A DNA stretch of 64,000 bases, from positions 372,001 through 436,000 of the forward strand of contig NZ_LNAL01000007.1 in the NCBI RefSeq assembly GCF_001483135.1, written 5' to 3'. Each line of letters begins with the position of its first letter. Within the stretch, counting starts at the first letter, position 1. The notes under the pieces are model-generated. The model was not told the origin of the DNA. It did no database searches and saw only the letters and a list, made by a program, of their open reading frames with translations. A program made the translations under genes and the position numbers. This DNA comes from Solirubrum puertoriconensis (GTDB lineage: Bacteria; Bacteroidota; Bacteroidia; Cytophagales; Hymenobacteraceae). Shown piece by piece: positions 1-8,356 of the stretch.

Positions 1-114
1 TGTTGCTGGTTGGCGTACTACTCATCCGCCGTTTCTAATTACTGCATGGTAAGCAGCTGCCAGCGGGTACCATGGTGCATGGCCGCAGGCTGCTCATTAC
101 CAAATTTCTCGCAT

Positions 115-837
115 ATGGCTTCTGCTTTCGACCCCATCGGGGCTGCGCTCAACGACTACCTAGGCGGCAACCAATCGGCATCTATTACGGTGCACAGCAG
201 CGTAGCCGAAGATGAGCCGCTGCCGGCTAAATACTTCTTCCGCACGCTTTGGGAAATGCCGGAGCTCGAACGCACGGCCCTCGACGAGTGCCGCGGTCGG
301 GTGCTCGACCTAGGTGCTGGTGCCGGTGCTCATGCGCTGGAGCTGCAGAACCGGGGTTTTCAGGTGAAAGCCATTGATGTATCGGTGGGGGCGGTGCAGG
401 TTATGCAACAGCGCGGCGTGCGTGAGGTTGCCTGCCACGACATCTTCGAGCTAACGGCCTCTGCCGAACGCTACGACACCCTGCTGATGCTGATGAACGG
501 CCTAGGTGTGGTGGGCACCCTCGAAGGGTTGGAGAAGTTCCTGAAGCTTGCCCACCAGTTGCTGGTGCCGGGCGGCCAGATATTGGCTACCAGCTCCGAT
601 ATCAGCTACATCTATGAAGACGAAGACGGCGCGCTCAACTTCAACCTCAACGGACCTTACTACGGCGAGGTGGAGTACCAAATGAGCTACAACCAGCAAA
701 CCGGCCCGCAGTTTAACTGGCTGTTCGCCGACCCTACCATCGTGCAGGATTACGCCGAAGAAGCCGGCTACGATGTGGAGTTTATCGACGAAGACGACCA
801 GCAACAATTTCTAGTGCGCCTCACCCGCCGCGGCTAA
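115..837 (+). CDS. Class I SAM-dependent methyltransferase
   Basis: Soluble protein of 240 residues. Motif I of the Rossmann-fold methyltransferases (VLDLGAGAGAH, residues 63-73) binds S-adenosylmethionine, and the acidic end of strand 2 is seen at Asp87 (FQVKAIDVS). The substrate cannot be told from sequence; many members act on small molecules. The frame is open back to the window start, with a TTG at 10 and an ATG at 46, but I prefer the ATG at 115 (MASAFDPIG) because the upstream residues are Cys-rich and unlike the family. The thioesterase gene follows 39 bp downstream on the same strand, so co-transcription is possible. The family is clear; the role is unknown. Confidence 0.85.
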   Translation: MASAFDPIGAALNDYLGGNQSASITVHSSVAEDEPLPAKYFFRTLWEMPELERTALDECRGRVLDLGAGAGAHALELQNRGFQVKAIDVSVGAVQVMQQRGVREVACHDIFELTASAERYDTLLMLMNGLGVVGTLEGLEKFLKLAHQLLVPGGQILATSSDISYIYEDEDGALNFNLNGPYYGEVEYQMSYNQQTGPQFNWLFADPTIVQDYAEEAGYDVEFIDEDDQQQFLVRLTRRG

Positions 838-876
838 GCCAAGGGCTTACCGTACCGGGGCTCTTACTTGCCTTAT

Positions 877-1332
877 ATGCAATACCACAAGCAATACCCC
901 ATTCGTTGGGCCGACCTCGACCCCAACGGCCACATGCGCCACTCGGCCTACAACGATTACGCTGCCCAACTGCGCCTCGATTTTCTGGAGGATGCTGGTT
1001 TTCCGCTGGCTAAGTTTGCCAAGCTGGGCATTGGCCCTATTCTGTTTCGCGAAGACACGCGTTTTCTCAAGGAAATCAGCCCGAACGAAACGATCAAGGT
1101 AGGTGCCGAACTGGCTGGCCTCAGCGCCGATGGCAGCCGCTGGCGCATCGTACATACCATCTACAAAGCCGATGGGCGCGAGTCGGCCATTATTACCGTC
1201 GATGGTGCCTGGCTCGATTTGCGCCAGCGCAAGCTTGCTACGCCACCAGCCGAGCTGGCCGAAGCCCTGAGCAAGCTCGATCGGCACAGCTCGTATGCCG
1301 AAATCGAGCGCAGCCCCAAAGCTGGTTCTTAG
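877..1332 (+). CDS. Acyl-CoA thioesterase, 4HBT hotdog family
   Basis: 151-residue hotdog-fold protein. The N-terminal signature WADLDPNGHMRHSAY (residues 11-25) matches the 4-hydroxybenzoyl-CoA thioesterase group, with Asp15 as the likely catalytic acid and His19 and Tyr25 at the usual family positions. These enzymes hydrolyse acyl-CoA thioesters, usually as dimers or tetramers in the cytoplasm. A TTG start at 868 would add three residues; the ATG at 877 is preferred. The stop overlaps the stop of the convergent DinB-like gene by four bases, so the two 3' ends share sequence. The physiological substrate is not deducible. Confidence 0.85.
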   Translation: MQYHKQYPIRWADLDPNGHMRHSAYNDYAAQLRLDFLEDAGFPLAKFAKLGIGPILFREDTRFLKEISPNETIKVGAELAGLSADGSRWRIVHTIYKADGRESAIITVDGAWLDLRQRKLATPPAELAEALSKLDRHSSYAEIERSPKAGS

Positions 1333-1883
1333 GCCACCGTCCGCAGCATTTTGCTGATGCGCCCCAGTTGTTGCTGATGGTGCAGCACGTGGTCGAGCAG
1401 AAAGTCGAGCGTCTGCTGAATGGTGAGCATGCCCACCCGCGGATGCTTGAAGATGGCGCGGTTTACAAGCTGATCGGGAAACTCGTTGAGTAGGTTTTCG
1501 AGCTGCCGGCGGCTGGCCATCCACTGCGCACGCATGTCGGCCAGCGCGGGCAAATCGGTGGCGGCCGCGGGCGTAAGCGCCGCCACCCGGCCCGGGGCCT
1601 TAAACTTGATGCCCGGCAAACGTAGCAACAGGCGCAGCAGTCCTGCCCGCAAACGCATACCTAGGGTGCCGTTGGTCAGCTGGCTTTGTTCGCGGAGCTT
1701 CTGCTGCAGGTACTGCCCAATAGCTGCCTCCGACGACAGCAAGTGATGCACCACGTGTGCCGCCGACCATTGCCCCGGCGCCGGTGCTTGGTAAGCTTGC
1801 TCGCCTAAGGATTCGGCCGCTCGCAGCAGCTTTTCGGTGGCGTGTTCGAGTTGCTCGAAGCGGAGGTGTAGGCGATGGTTCAT
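1329..1883 (-). CDS. DinB-like / DUF664-type four-helix protein
   Basis: 184 residues. The pattern GQWSAAHVVHHL (residues 37-48) and a late helix with DHVLHHQQQ resemble the DinB/YfiT four-helix bundle, in which three histidines coordinate a metal. Bacterial members include thiol-dependent transferases, but no substrate can be assigned. The ATG at 1883 (MNHRLHLRFEQLEH) is preferred to the frame's upstream TTG-type extension. The gene converges on the thioesterase with overlapping stops and is divergent from the membrane-protein gene that starts 65 bp away. Confidence 0.7.
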   Translation of the reverse strand: MNHRLHLRFEQLEHATEKLLRAAESLGEQAYQAPAPGQWSAAHVVHHLLSSEAAIGQYLQQKLREQSQLTNGTLGMRLRAGLLRLLLRLPGIKFKAPGRVAALTPAAATDLPALADMRAQWMASRRQLENLLNEFPDQLVNRAIFKHPRVGMLTIQQTLDFLLDHVLHHQQQLGRISKMLRTVA

Positions 1884-1947
1884 GCGGCAATCAAACAAGA
1901 AGGCAATACAGCAGGCATAATCAGTTTACCGCCCACCTTTGCGCTCA

Positions 1948-3348
1948 ATGTTACCGCATATTCCGCACTTATCCGAAGCGCACCGCCGCCTGCTGCCTGT
2001 GCTGGCTACGCTCCTGCTATACCTAGGATATTTGCCGTTTTCGGGGTACCAACACCTCTACCACGACGCGCTGCTGTACTGGTACATCGCAGTAGAGTTT
2101 CTGGAGCCGGGCCACCGCTTCAGCTTTTTGGCCTTCGATAACTCCTTACGAGGGTATTTGTGGCCGTTACTGCTACTGCCTGCAAGGGTAACTGCATTCT
2201 TTAGCGGCATTTCACCGTTGGTTTTTACCCGGCTAATGGGCGGATTGGTAGCTGCCGGGCTGTTTGGCTGGGCTGTGCCCGCGGTGTGGGCCAAATGCAG
2301 GCCCGATCATCCGGCAAGCGTGAAGGCGAAGCTGCTGTTTGTTGCCCTAGGGTTTGTGTTCTGGCGCGATTACTTCAACTTCCCGCTCACCGATTTTCCG
2401 GCTCTGCTGGCTCTGCTAGCGGCGTTGTGGCTGTTGTTGCAACCCGCGCCTCGTGGCTGGCAGATGCTATTAGCTGGCGCGCTGACAGGGGTTTGCCTCA
2501 ACCTCAGAGGGGTGTATGTAACGGCACTACCTGTTGTGCTGGTGTTGGCAATGTGGGGGCAGGGCGTTGGGCTAGGTAGGCGGGCTGTACGGGCTGGTTC
2601 GCTGGTACTAGGGCTGTGCGTTGTATTGGGGCCGCAGCTACTACTGAATGTGCGGCACTTCGGCGCCTACACGCCGCTCGTCCTGACGATGTACAGCCCC
2701 CGCGACGAGCACAACGCCTTGGTTGACAAGCTAGGCTGGAGCTTGGCCGTGCAGAAGTACGAAACCAACATAGGCCCGCAGCACCACGCCGCGCAGGTGC
2801 TCTACTTCGATCCGGCAGGCCAAGCCTTGCTCCGCCACCTAGGCCAAACCGAGTTTACCACAATAGGCAGTTACCTGCAAGCGGTGGGCTACCAACCAGC
2901 CACCGTAGCCGGCATCTATGCCCGGCATTTGGTTAGTGGCTTCGATGTGAAATACCCCACGCCGTACCTGCAGGAGTTACAGCCGATGCGCTGGGGCTAC
3001 CGATCAATCAATTTTGTTTTGCTGGCTTTAGGCTTGGCAGCCTTAACGATATGCGGGCTGCAAAAAAGACCCACAAAGCAGCAAACGTTGGTACTGGCAG
3101 CGGTGTCGTTGCCGTGCCTGGCCACAATACCCACCGCAATGGAGTGCCGCTACTTAATGCCGTTGCATCTGCTGCTGCTAGGTGCGGTTTGCTTCGAGGG
3201 GCACCAACTGTTAAGCTGGGTGCGCAGCAGCAACAAGCGGTGGCTGCTTTTAGCAGTATGCGTATTGATGCTGGTCGGGTTTGCTTTCGCCTTTGTTCGG
3301 CAGCTCGAGAGTAACCTCGCACGGCCCGGGCAGCAGATAACCGGGTAA
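1948..3348 (+). CDS. Multi-pass inner-membrane protein, GT-C glycosyltransferase-like
   Basis: 466-residue protein with about 11 hydrophobic helices spread over its length, for example near the starts LLPVLATLLLYLGYL and YLWPLLLLPARV, and a short hydrophilic C-terminus. The first periplasmic loop carries an acidic residue in HLYHDALLYW, and the helix count resembles membrane GT-C glycosyltransferases that use polyprenyl-phosphate sugars. I do not recognise a specific family, so that role is inference. An in-frame TTG lies nine bases upstream of the chosen ATG. A hairpin at 3353-3385 closes the gene. Confidence 0.7.
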   Translation: MLPHIPHLSEAHRRLLPVLATLLLYLGYLPFSGYQHLYHDALLYWYIAVEFLEPGHRFSFLAFDNSLRGYLWPLLLLPARVTAFFSGISPLVFTRLMGGLVAAGLFGWAVPAVWAKCRPDHPASVKAKLLFVALGFVFWRDYFNFPLTDFPALLALLAALWLLLQPAPRGWQMLLAGALTGVCLNLRGVYVTALPVVLVLAMWGQGVGLGRRAVRAGSLVLGLCVVLGPQLLLNVRHFGAYTPLVLTMYSPRDEHNALVDKLGWSLAVQKYETNIGPQHHAAQVLYFDPAGQALLRHLGQTEFTTIGSYLQAVGYQPATVAGIYARHLVSGFDVKYPTPYLQELQPMRWGYRSINFVLLALGLAALTICGLQKRPTKQQTLVLAAVSLPCLATIPTAMECRYLMPLHLLLLGAVCFEGHQLLSWVRSSNKRWLLLAVCVLMLVGFAFAFVRQLESNLARPGQQITG

Positions 3349-3352
3349 ACAC

Positions 3353-3385
3353 AAAAAGCCACCGGGGCAATCCGGTGGCTTTTGT
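3353..3385. terminator. Bidirectional intrinsic terminator
   Basis: Stem AAAAGCCACCGG / CCGGTGGCTTTT with a 6-nt loop. It lies between the convergent membrane-protein and pdhB genes and has T-runs on both strands, so it can serve both. Confidence 0.85.
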
Positions 3386-3414
3386 GATGATCAAAGAGCA
3401 ATTGGGCTCGTGGC

Positions 3415-4392
3415 TTAACGGTAGAGGACTTCCTTCACTGCCTTCACCGTGCGGGCTACATTGGGCAGTGCGGCCTCGATGAGCGTAGGAGCGTAGGGCA
3501 GGGGCACGTCGGCCGAGGTGATGCGGCGGATCGGCGCGTCGAGGTAGTCGAAGGCGTAGCGCTGCACATGGTAGGCCAGCTCCGAGCTGATGCTGGCCAG
3601 CGGCCAGGCTTCTTCTACCACCACCATGCGGTTGGTCTTTTTCACCGACTCCACCAGCGTAGCGTAGTCGATGGGGCGTACCGAGCGCAGGTCGATTACT
3701 TCGGCCTCGATGCCGTCTTTGGCCAGCTCGTCGGCGGCACCTAGGGCCACCTTCATCATCTTGCCGAACGACACGATGGTTACGTGCTTGCCTTGGCGCA
3801 CCACGTTGGCCTTGCCAATCTCAATCAGGTATTCCTCTTCGGGCACCTCGCCTTTGTCGCCGTACATCAGCTCCGACTCCATGAAAATCACGGGGTCAGC
3901 ATCACGGATGGCCGACTTCAGCAAACCCTTCGCGTCGTAGGGGTTCGAGGGAACTACTACTTTCAGGCCGGGGGTATTGGCGTACCAGTTCTCGAAGTTC
4001 TGCGAGTGCTGCGACGACAGCATACCGGCGTTACCCGTTGGGCCGCGGAACACAATCGGCACCGTGTACTGGCCGCCCGACATCGACATCATCTTCGCCG
4101 CCGAGTTGATGACCTGGTCGATGGCCACAAGCGAGAAGTTGAAGGTCATGAACTCAATGATCGGCTTGAGGCCGTTCATGGCCGCGCCCACACCAATGCC
4201 AGCAAAACCAAGCTCGGCAATAGGGGTGTCGATAACGCGCTCGGGGCCAAACTCGTCGAGCATGCCTTGGCTTACTTTGTAGGCGCCGTTGTATTCGGCT
4301 ACCTCTTCGCCCATCAGGAATACGCTCGCGTCGCGGCGCATTTCCTCGGACATTGCTTCGCGCAGGGCTTCCCGGAATTGGATCGTCCGCAT
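3415..4392 (-). CDS. pdhB: Pyruvate dehydrogenase E1 component subunit beta
   Basis: 325 residues, the usual length for an E1 beta subunit. The N-terminus MRTIQFREALREAM and the GEEVAEYNGAYK segment (residues 28-39, with the thiamine-diphosphate-activating Glu) are typical, as are the PIAELGFAGIGVGAA and FRGPTGNAG segments. With an alpha subunit it decarboxylates pyruvate and passes the acetyl group to E2 lipoate. The alpha subunit is not adjacent, so the complex is encoded at split loci. A branched-chain 2-oxoacid dehydrogenase beta subunit is the main alternative. A hairpin with a T-run precedes the start (4425-4454). Confidence 0.93.
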   Translation of the reverse strand: MRTIQFREALREAMSEEMRRDASVFLMGEEVAEYNGAYKVSQGMLDEFGPERVIDTPIAELGFAGIGVGAAMNGLKPIIEFMTFNFSLVAIDQVINSAAKMMSMSGGQYTVPIVFRGPTGNAGMLSSQHSQNFENWYANTPGLKVVVPSNPYDAKGLLKSAIRDADPVIFMESELMYGDKGEVPEEEYLIEIGKANVVRQGKHVTIVSFGKMMKVALGAADELAKDGIEAEVIDLRSVRPIDYATLVESVKKTNRMVVVEEAWPLASISSELAYHVQRYAFDYLDAPIRRITSADVPLPYAPTLIEAALPNVARTVKAVKEVLYR

Positions 4393-4424
4393 GTAGATGT
4401 CAGGAAAGAAAAAGTCGGGTCAAT

Positions 4425-4454
4425 GAAAAAAGGCCGGCTCGCGAGGAACCGGCC
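4425..4454 (-). terminator. Hairpin with T-run upstream of pdhB
   Basis: On the minus strand GGCCGG...CCGGCC is followed by TTTTTT. It either ends the small-protein gene at 4520-4921 or sits in the pdhB leader, because a candidate -7 element lies at 4485-4492. Confidence 0.7.
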
Positions 4455-4484
4455 CGTAAAGCTACAATGATAGGCGGGAGTGGG

Positions 4485-4492
4485 CAAACGTA
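4485..4492 (-). promoter_or_regulatory. Candidate -7 element TACGTTTG
   Basis: Matches the Bacteroidota TAnnTTTG consensus on the minus strand, about 95 bp before pdhB. No TTG is found at the right -33 distance, so the call is weak. Confidence 0.35.
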
Positions 4493-4519
4493 GTTGCCTA
4501 AGGCCGACACATAATCCTA

Positions 4520-4921
4520 TTAGGGTATTCGTTCGACCACTCCATAGCAGGTTGTTTTTACGGTACAATTGCCAGGGTCAGTCGGAAAAGAAACAGGAAA
4601 GTCAGGCTGTTTGATTGGTTGCATCGCCACGGCAGCGCCTTCAGGAAATGGCTCTCCTAAGTAACAAAGCTGCAAAACGCGAATAGTATCCAGCTGATCA
4701 GTTTTGATCAGCATTACAGCGGCAGTAGCCATAAGACCGCATAGGTTATTAGTGGAGGCGTGAAACAACACCTTCCCTTTGTGCAAGGCACCACTTTCTA
4801 TGTACTGCCACTTTTCCTGACAGCTATCTTGTTGTACGTTGCCTATATTACTTCTCTGTGTTTTGAAGCAAAAGCTACTCATCCCAAATATAAGTAGACC
4901 AAGTGTGGCACTTCTCTTCAT
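4520..4921 (-). CDS. Small exported protein of unknown function
   Basis: 133 residues beginning MKRSATLGLLIFGMSSFCF, which looks like a short signal sequence. A Cys at residue 18 could be a lipobox, but FGMSSFC is a poor match. The mature part has four further cysteines (SCQEKW, NLCGLM, QLCYLG, NCTVKTTCYG). The local base composition is more AT-rich than neighbouring genes, which may mean recent acquisition or weak constraint. I do not recognise a family. Confidence 0.55.
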   Translation of the reverse strand: MKRSATLGLLIFGMSSFCFKTQRSNIGNVQQDSCQEKWQYIESGALHKGKVLFHASTNNLCGLMATAAVMLIKTDQLDTIRVLQLCYLGEPFPEGAAVAMQPIKQPDFPVSFPTDPGNCTVKTTCYGVVERIP

Positions 4922-5001
4922 GCGACAGTTCTAGCTGTATGCTCGTCAGATGGTAGTACAAGTTCAACGCAAATCACCTTTGCGAATGAACATACTGTTG
5001 C

Positions 5002-6816
5002 CTACTGCCGCAGCGCCTCTACAAACGTTTTGCTACCGGCGTAGCTGCGGAACTCTAGGTCTTCCACTGCGCGCTGGGCGAAGGTGCGGTCGAGTTGCAC
5101 AGCGCGGCGCAGGTACTGGCCTACGTCGCCTTCGCGCTGAGCCCGGGCGGCGACAACGGCAAGGCAGTAATAGGCCATAGGATCATTGGGCTTGAGGTTG
5201 AGCGCTTCTTGGTAAATCTGCGCGGCGCCGTCGTAGTTCTCCTTGGTTAGGTAGATGAGGGCGCGGTTCATGACATTCTGGTACGACTTGTCGCTGTAGC
5301 TCAAGCTGCGGATGGCGTCATCAGTCTGCCCAATTTCGATTTCCAAGGCGGCTTTGTCGGCAAAGACTTTGTCGAGAATAGGCTTGGAGCCGCCTAGCTT
5401 AATGGCGTAATCGTAGTTCTGCAGGGCCTCCAGCCGGTCGCCGGCGCGGTGCCAGGCCGTGGCTACGTGGTAGAACATGGTAGCCGTAGGGTTGCGGTGC
5501 GCTGCCAGAGTAAAGTTGGTTGCTGCCCGGCGTTGGTAGGCGCGGCGCACTTTGTCGCTTACCTCTTTTTCGGAGCGTTCGAGCAGTACCACGGCTAGGT
5601 TGTGGTAGGCCTCCCAGCGGCCCGAAGTAGCTACGGCGGTTTCGTAGATGCGCTGCTTTTCGGCCAGCAACGGTGTTAGTGTGGCCGAATAGCGCAACTC
5701 CTCGGGCGTAAGGGCATCGGCTTCGAGCTCTTTTTCTACAATCTTCTTCGAAAGGATGTAAATCTCGGACTGCAGGCGCTGCGGAGCCGTGTAGCGCACG
5801 GCCACGGTGCCGAAGCGCATCACGGGGTACACGTACTGCTCGATGTAATCGAAGAACGACAGCGTATGCAGCTGCTTTTCCTTTTGGGCCCACGTGCCGC
5901 GCGAGTCGTTGATGATGCTCACCACCGAATCGATCTGCTCGGGCTGCAGGGCCGAAGCCTGCACTTTGCTCAGAAACAAATCCCAGCGGCGCCGGTAGGT
6001 CTGGGTTTCGAACTTAACCGAGCTCAGGGAGTTCAGGTACGAGTTGTTATCGAGCCGGCGTTTATAATAGCGCATCAGGGCCTGCACGCGCTTTTCGGGC
6101 AGGCGCGAATCGTGGGAGTCGAGCGAATCGGGCGAGTGGCCAGCCACGATCATCACCTTCTGGGTTTGCTGATTGGCTTCGATAAACTCTTCCAGGGCGG
6201 CAACGTTGGTGCCAAGGTAATTACGGATTGCGCTTTGGCCTTCATCGAAGAAGAAAGGCAACACGCGGGTGCCGCCGCCTTCCAAGCTGGCTTCTTCGGG
6301 CAGGTAGGTTACGCGCTCAACTTCGCGCACCACCAAGCGGCTGGGCAACACTACGCCGCGCGCTACCATCAGTTCCTTTCCGGCTTTCAGCACTTTGCCG
6401 CCTGGCTTGAGCCGGCGTACCTGCGGCATCGTTACCAACTGGCCAGGGTTTTTGCGCGGCTCGTAAGGAAATGAGATGGGCTTTTTGACAACAACGAAAT
6501 TGCGGTCTTGCTCGTCGTACACAAATTCGCCCACCAAAAAGCGCACGGTGCCGGCGGTGTCTTCGCGCAGGCCATTATCATAGCGGTAGCGCAGGGGCAG
6601 CTCGTACACGGCTCCCTTGTGCAGGTGCTTGGCCGGTACGCGTACTTCCAGCTCGGCCAGCACGTTTTCGCCGTTGGCCTCGAGTACGGGCGGGCGTACC
6701 TGAACTTGTTGACCCTCTTGCGCAACCCGCAACATGCGTGGCAGCGTACAAGCAGGCAGTGTAGCGGCCGTAACGACCGGAAGTAGGCGTAGAAGCGCGG
6801 CGCGCGAAACGTTCAT
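5002..6816 (-). CDS. Outer-membrane lipoprotein with OmpA-like and TPR regions
   Basis: 604 residues. The chosen ATG gives a lipoprotein signal MNVSRAALLRLLPVVTAATLPAC with lipidation at Cys23; the 20 residues of open frame upstream lack signal character. A beta-rich region (to about residue 200) is followed by an OmpA-like segment (LPFFFDEGQSAIRN and later VAGHSPDS...PEKRVQALM), which in true OmpA domains binds peptidoglycan. The C-terminal half contains tetratricopeptide repeats (WEAYHNLAVVLL, PTATMFYHVATAWHRAG, NDPMAYYCLAVVAA). It is probably a periplasm-facing scaffold. It resembles the architecture of PorE-like T9SS accessory proteins only loosely, so no symbol is given. Confidence 0.75.
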   Translation of the reverse strand: MNVSRAALLRLLPVVTAATLPACTLPRMLRVAQEGQQVQVRPPVLEANGENVLAELEVRVPAKHLHKGAVYELPLRYRYDNGLREDTAGTVRFLVGEFVYDEQDRNFVVVKKPISFPYEPRKNPGQLVTMPQVRRLKPGGKVLKAGKELMVARGVVLPSRLVVREVERVTYLPEEASLEGGGTRVLPFFFDEGQSAIRNYLGTNVAALEEFIEANQQTQKVMIVAGHSPDSLDSHDSRLPEKRVQALMRYYKRRLDNNSYLNSLSSVKFETQTYRRRWDLFLSKVQASALQPEQIDSVVSIINDSRGTWAQKEKQLHTLSFFDYIEQYVYPVMRFGTVAVRYTAPQRLQSEIYILSKKIVEKELEADALTPEELRYSATLTPLLAEKQRIYETAVATSGRWEAYHNLAVVLLERSEKEVSDKVRRAYQRRAATNFTLAAHRNPTATMFYHVATAWHRAGDRLEALQNYDYAIKLGGSKPILDKVFADKAALEIEIGQTDDAIRSLSYSDKSYQNVMNRALIYLTKENYDGAAQIYQEALNLKPNDPMAYYCLAVVAARAQREGDVGQYLRRAVQLDRTFAQRAVEDLEFRSYAGSKTFVEALRQ

Positions 6817-6905
6817 GCAGCTAAATTCAGACGGCAAAATCAGCACCCTTAACGCAATTAGCCTTTTTTTGGACATAGCATCAGCAAAATTTACTGCTGC
6901 TTTGC

Positions 6906-6934
6906 TTGACGCTTGGCTCGCCGCAAGTTATATT
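6906..6934 (+). promoter_or_regulatory. Candidate TTGACG-N17-TATATT promoter
   Basis: TTGACG at 6906-6911 and TATATT at 6929-6934 with a 17-bp spacer, 33 bp before the PspC gene. This is the classical sigma-70 arrangement rather than the usual Bacteroidota TAnnTTTG, so it may be chance or an alternative sigma site. Confidence 0.3.
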
Positions 6935-6966
6935 ATCGTCTGAACTGCCTTGATCATCACCCAGCT

Positions 6967-7185
6967 ATGAAACGAATCACTGACTTTATTGAGCAGCAAA
7001 GCTTCGGGGTGTGCAGCTCCCTGGGCAATAAACTGGGCTTTTCGACCAGCAGCGTGCGGTTATCCTTCGTGTATGCATCGTTCTTCACGTTCGGCTCGCC
7101 CATTGTGCTGTACTTCGCCCTGGCCTTTTGGATGAACGTACGCCGGGCCATGCGCCGCCAGCGCAGCACCGTGTGGGATCTGTAA
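6967..7185 (+). CDS. PspC domain protein
   Basis: 72 residues, basically one PspC domain. The pattern GVCSSLGNKLGFSTSSVRL (residues 14-32) followed by one or two membrane helices (FVYASFFTFGSPIVLYFAL) is the family signature. PspC proteins take part in envelope-stress responses in proteobacteria; the role in Bacteroidota is less clear. The ATG at 6967 (MKRITDF) is preferred over 18 upstream in-frame residues because PspC domains begin close to it. It stands alone, ended by a strong hairpin, so it is monocistronic. Confidence 0.85.
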   Translation: MKRITDFIEQQSFGVCSSLGNKLGFSTSSVRLSFVYASFFTFGSPIVLYFALAFWMNVRRAMRRQRSTVWDL

Positions 7186-7229
7186 TCGGCAAAGCATGCA
7201 GGGCAATTAGGCCCTTGGTTCCATAGCAA

Positions 7230-7268
7230 AACAGGTCGGCAACCCCGGTTGCCGACCTGTTCTTTTTT
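7230..7268. terminator. Intrinsic terminator between pspC-like and GT2 genes
   Basis: Perfect 15-bp arms (AACAGGTCGGCAACC and its complement) followed by CTTTTTT on the plus strand and TTTTG on the minus strand. Confidence 0.88.
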
Positions 7269-7285
7269 CCGGCTGCCATGCCTAC

Positions 7286-8356
7286 CTAGGGTTGGTGTTG
7301 GTTGAATTTTAGCTCCGAAAAACGCCGTTTGCCTTGGCCGAAATAGGCCCAGACCAAGCTGCCCAGGTAGGTGCCAGGCCGTTGGGCAGCGGGCAAGTGC
7401 GGCCTGGCCAGCTTGCGCCTTTCGCGCCAGTAGCGCAGCTTCCCGAAAAAGTGTCGATGCGCCCGCACGATGGCTACGGCATCGGCGGTGTTGCCTTTGA
7501 TTAGCATTTGCGCGGCAGCCACATAATCGAGTGCAAGGCGGGTGAGCAGGGTAGGCCACAACTCGCCCGGGGCTAAGTTCTTGTACAACAAAGCCAAGCC
7601 GTTGCGGAAGTTGAGGTAGGTTTTGCGTGGGTTTGACTTGTGCAAGGTGCCGCCGCCCACGTGGTACACCATGCTAGCGCCGTGGTACCATACCTCGTGG
7701 CCCGCGTTCCAGAGGCGCCAGCAGAGGTCAATTTCCTCCATGTGCGCGAAAAACTCGGGCTCCAAGCCTTGCTGTGCGTGCCAGGCGGCCGCACGCACCA
7801 TCATGCAAGCACCGGTGGCCCAGGCTACTTGGCGCGGGTCGTTGTACTGGCCTAGGTCGGTTTCGAGGGTATCGAATAAACGGCCACGGCAAAAGGGATA
7901 CCCCAGCCGATCGAGGTAGCCACCGGCCGCCCCGGCGTACTCAAACTCGGCGCGGGCGTTGTAGGCCCTTATTTTAGGCTGCACGGCGGCAGCTTCGGGG
8001 TTGCTTTCGAGCAGTTCGCGCAAAGGCCGCAGCCAACCGGCTGTTACCTCCACATCGGAGTTGAGCAGCACGTAGTACTTGTAGCGAGGCAGCAGACCTA
8101 GGGCATGGTTGTAGCCCTGGCAAAAGCCTAGGTTTTGGGCGTGCTGCAGTAATTGCACCTGCGGGTAGTGCGTGGCCAGCCAAGCTACCGAGTTATCGGA
8201 AGAGGCGTTGTCGGCCACCACCACGCGGGCATTGTCGGAGTGGGCCAGCACCGACGGGAGAAACTGCTCCAGCCAGCGCTGCCCGTTCCAATTCAGGATG
8301 ACTACGGCTACATCGGAGGCGTTGTAGCCGCTATCAACTGGGGTGTTATAAGCCAA
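7286..8356 (-). CDS. Family 2 glycosyltransferase
   Basis: 356 residues. The GT-A nucleotide-sugar fold is shown by VAVVILNWNG (residues 16-25), VVVADNASSDNS, the metal-binding LLNSDVEV (97-104), ATGACMMVR and the HMEEIDLCWRLW acceptor-site motif. The last two are typical of rhamnosyl-type transferases acting on cell-surface polysaccharide. No ATG precedes the first strand. The start is a TTG at 8356 that overlaps the last 11 bases of the EbfC gene, so translation is probably coupled. Sugar and acceptor are unknown. Confidence 0.87.
   Translation of the reverse strand: MAYNTPVDSGYNASDVAVVILNWNGQRWLEQFLPSVLAHSDNARVVVADNASSDNSVAWLATHYPQVQLLQHAQNLGFCQGYNHALGLLPRYKYYVLLNSDVEVTAGWLRPLRELLESNPEAAAVQPKIRAYNARAEFEYAGAAGGYLDRLGYPFCRGRLFDTLETDLGQYNDPRQVAWATGACMMVRAAAWHAQQGLEPEFFAHMEEIDLCWRLWNAGHEVWYHGASMVYHVGGGTLHKSNPRKTYLNFRNGLALLYKNLAPGELWPTLLTRLALDYVAAAQMLIKGNTADAVAIVRAHRHFFGKLRYWRERRKLARPHLPAAQRPGTYLGSLVWAYFGQGKRRFSELKFNQHQP

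Noticed and set aside
847-1524. 225-residue minus-strand ORF over the thioesterase
   Set aside because: Antisense to two well-supported genes; low-complexity Arg/Ala content.
3784-4470. 228-residue ORF antisense to pdhB
   Set aside because: Overlaps pdhB fully; no domain and no start context.
4520-4921. The AT-richer small gene as part of a genomic island
   Set aside because: Only one gene is affected and there is no tRNA, integrase or repeat boundary around it.
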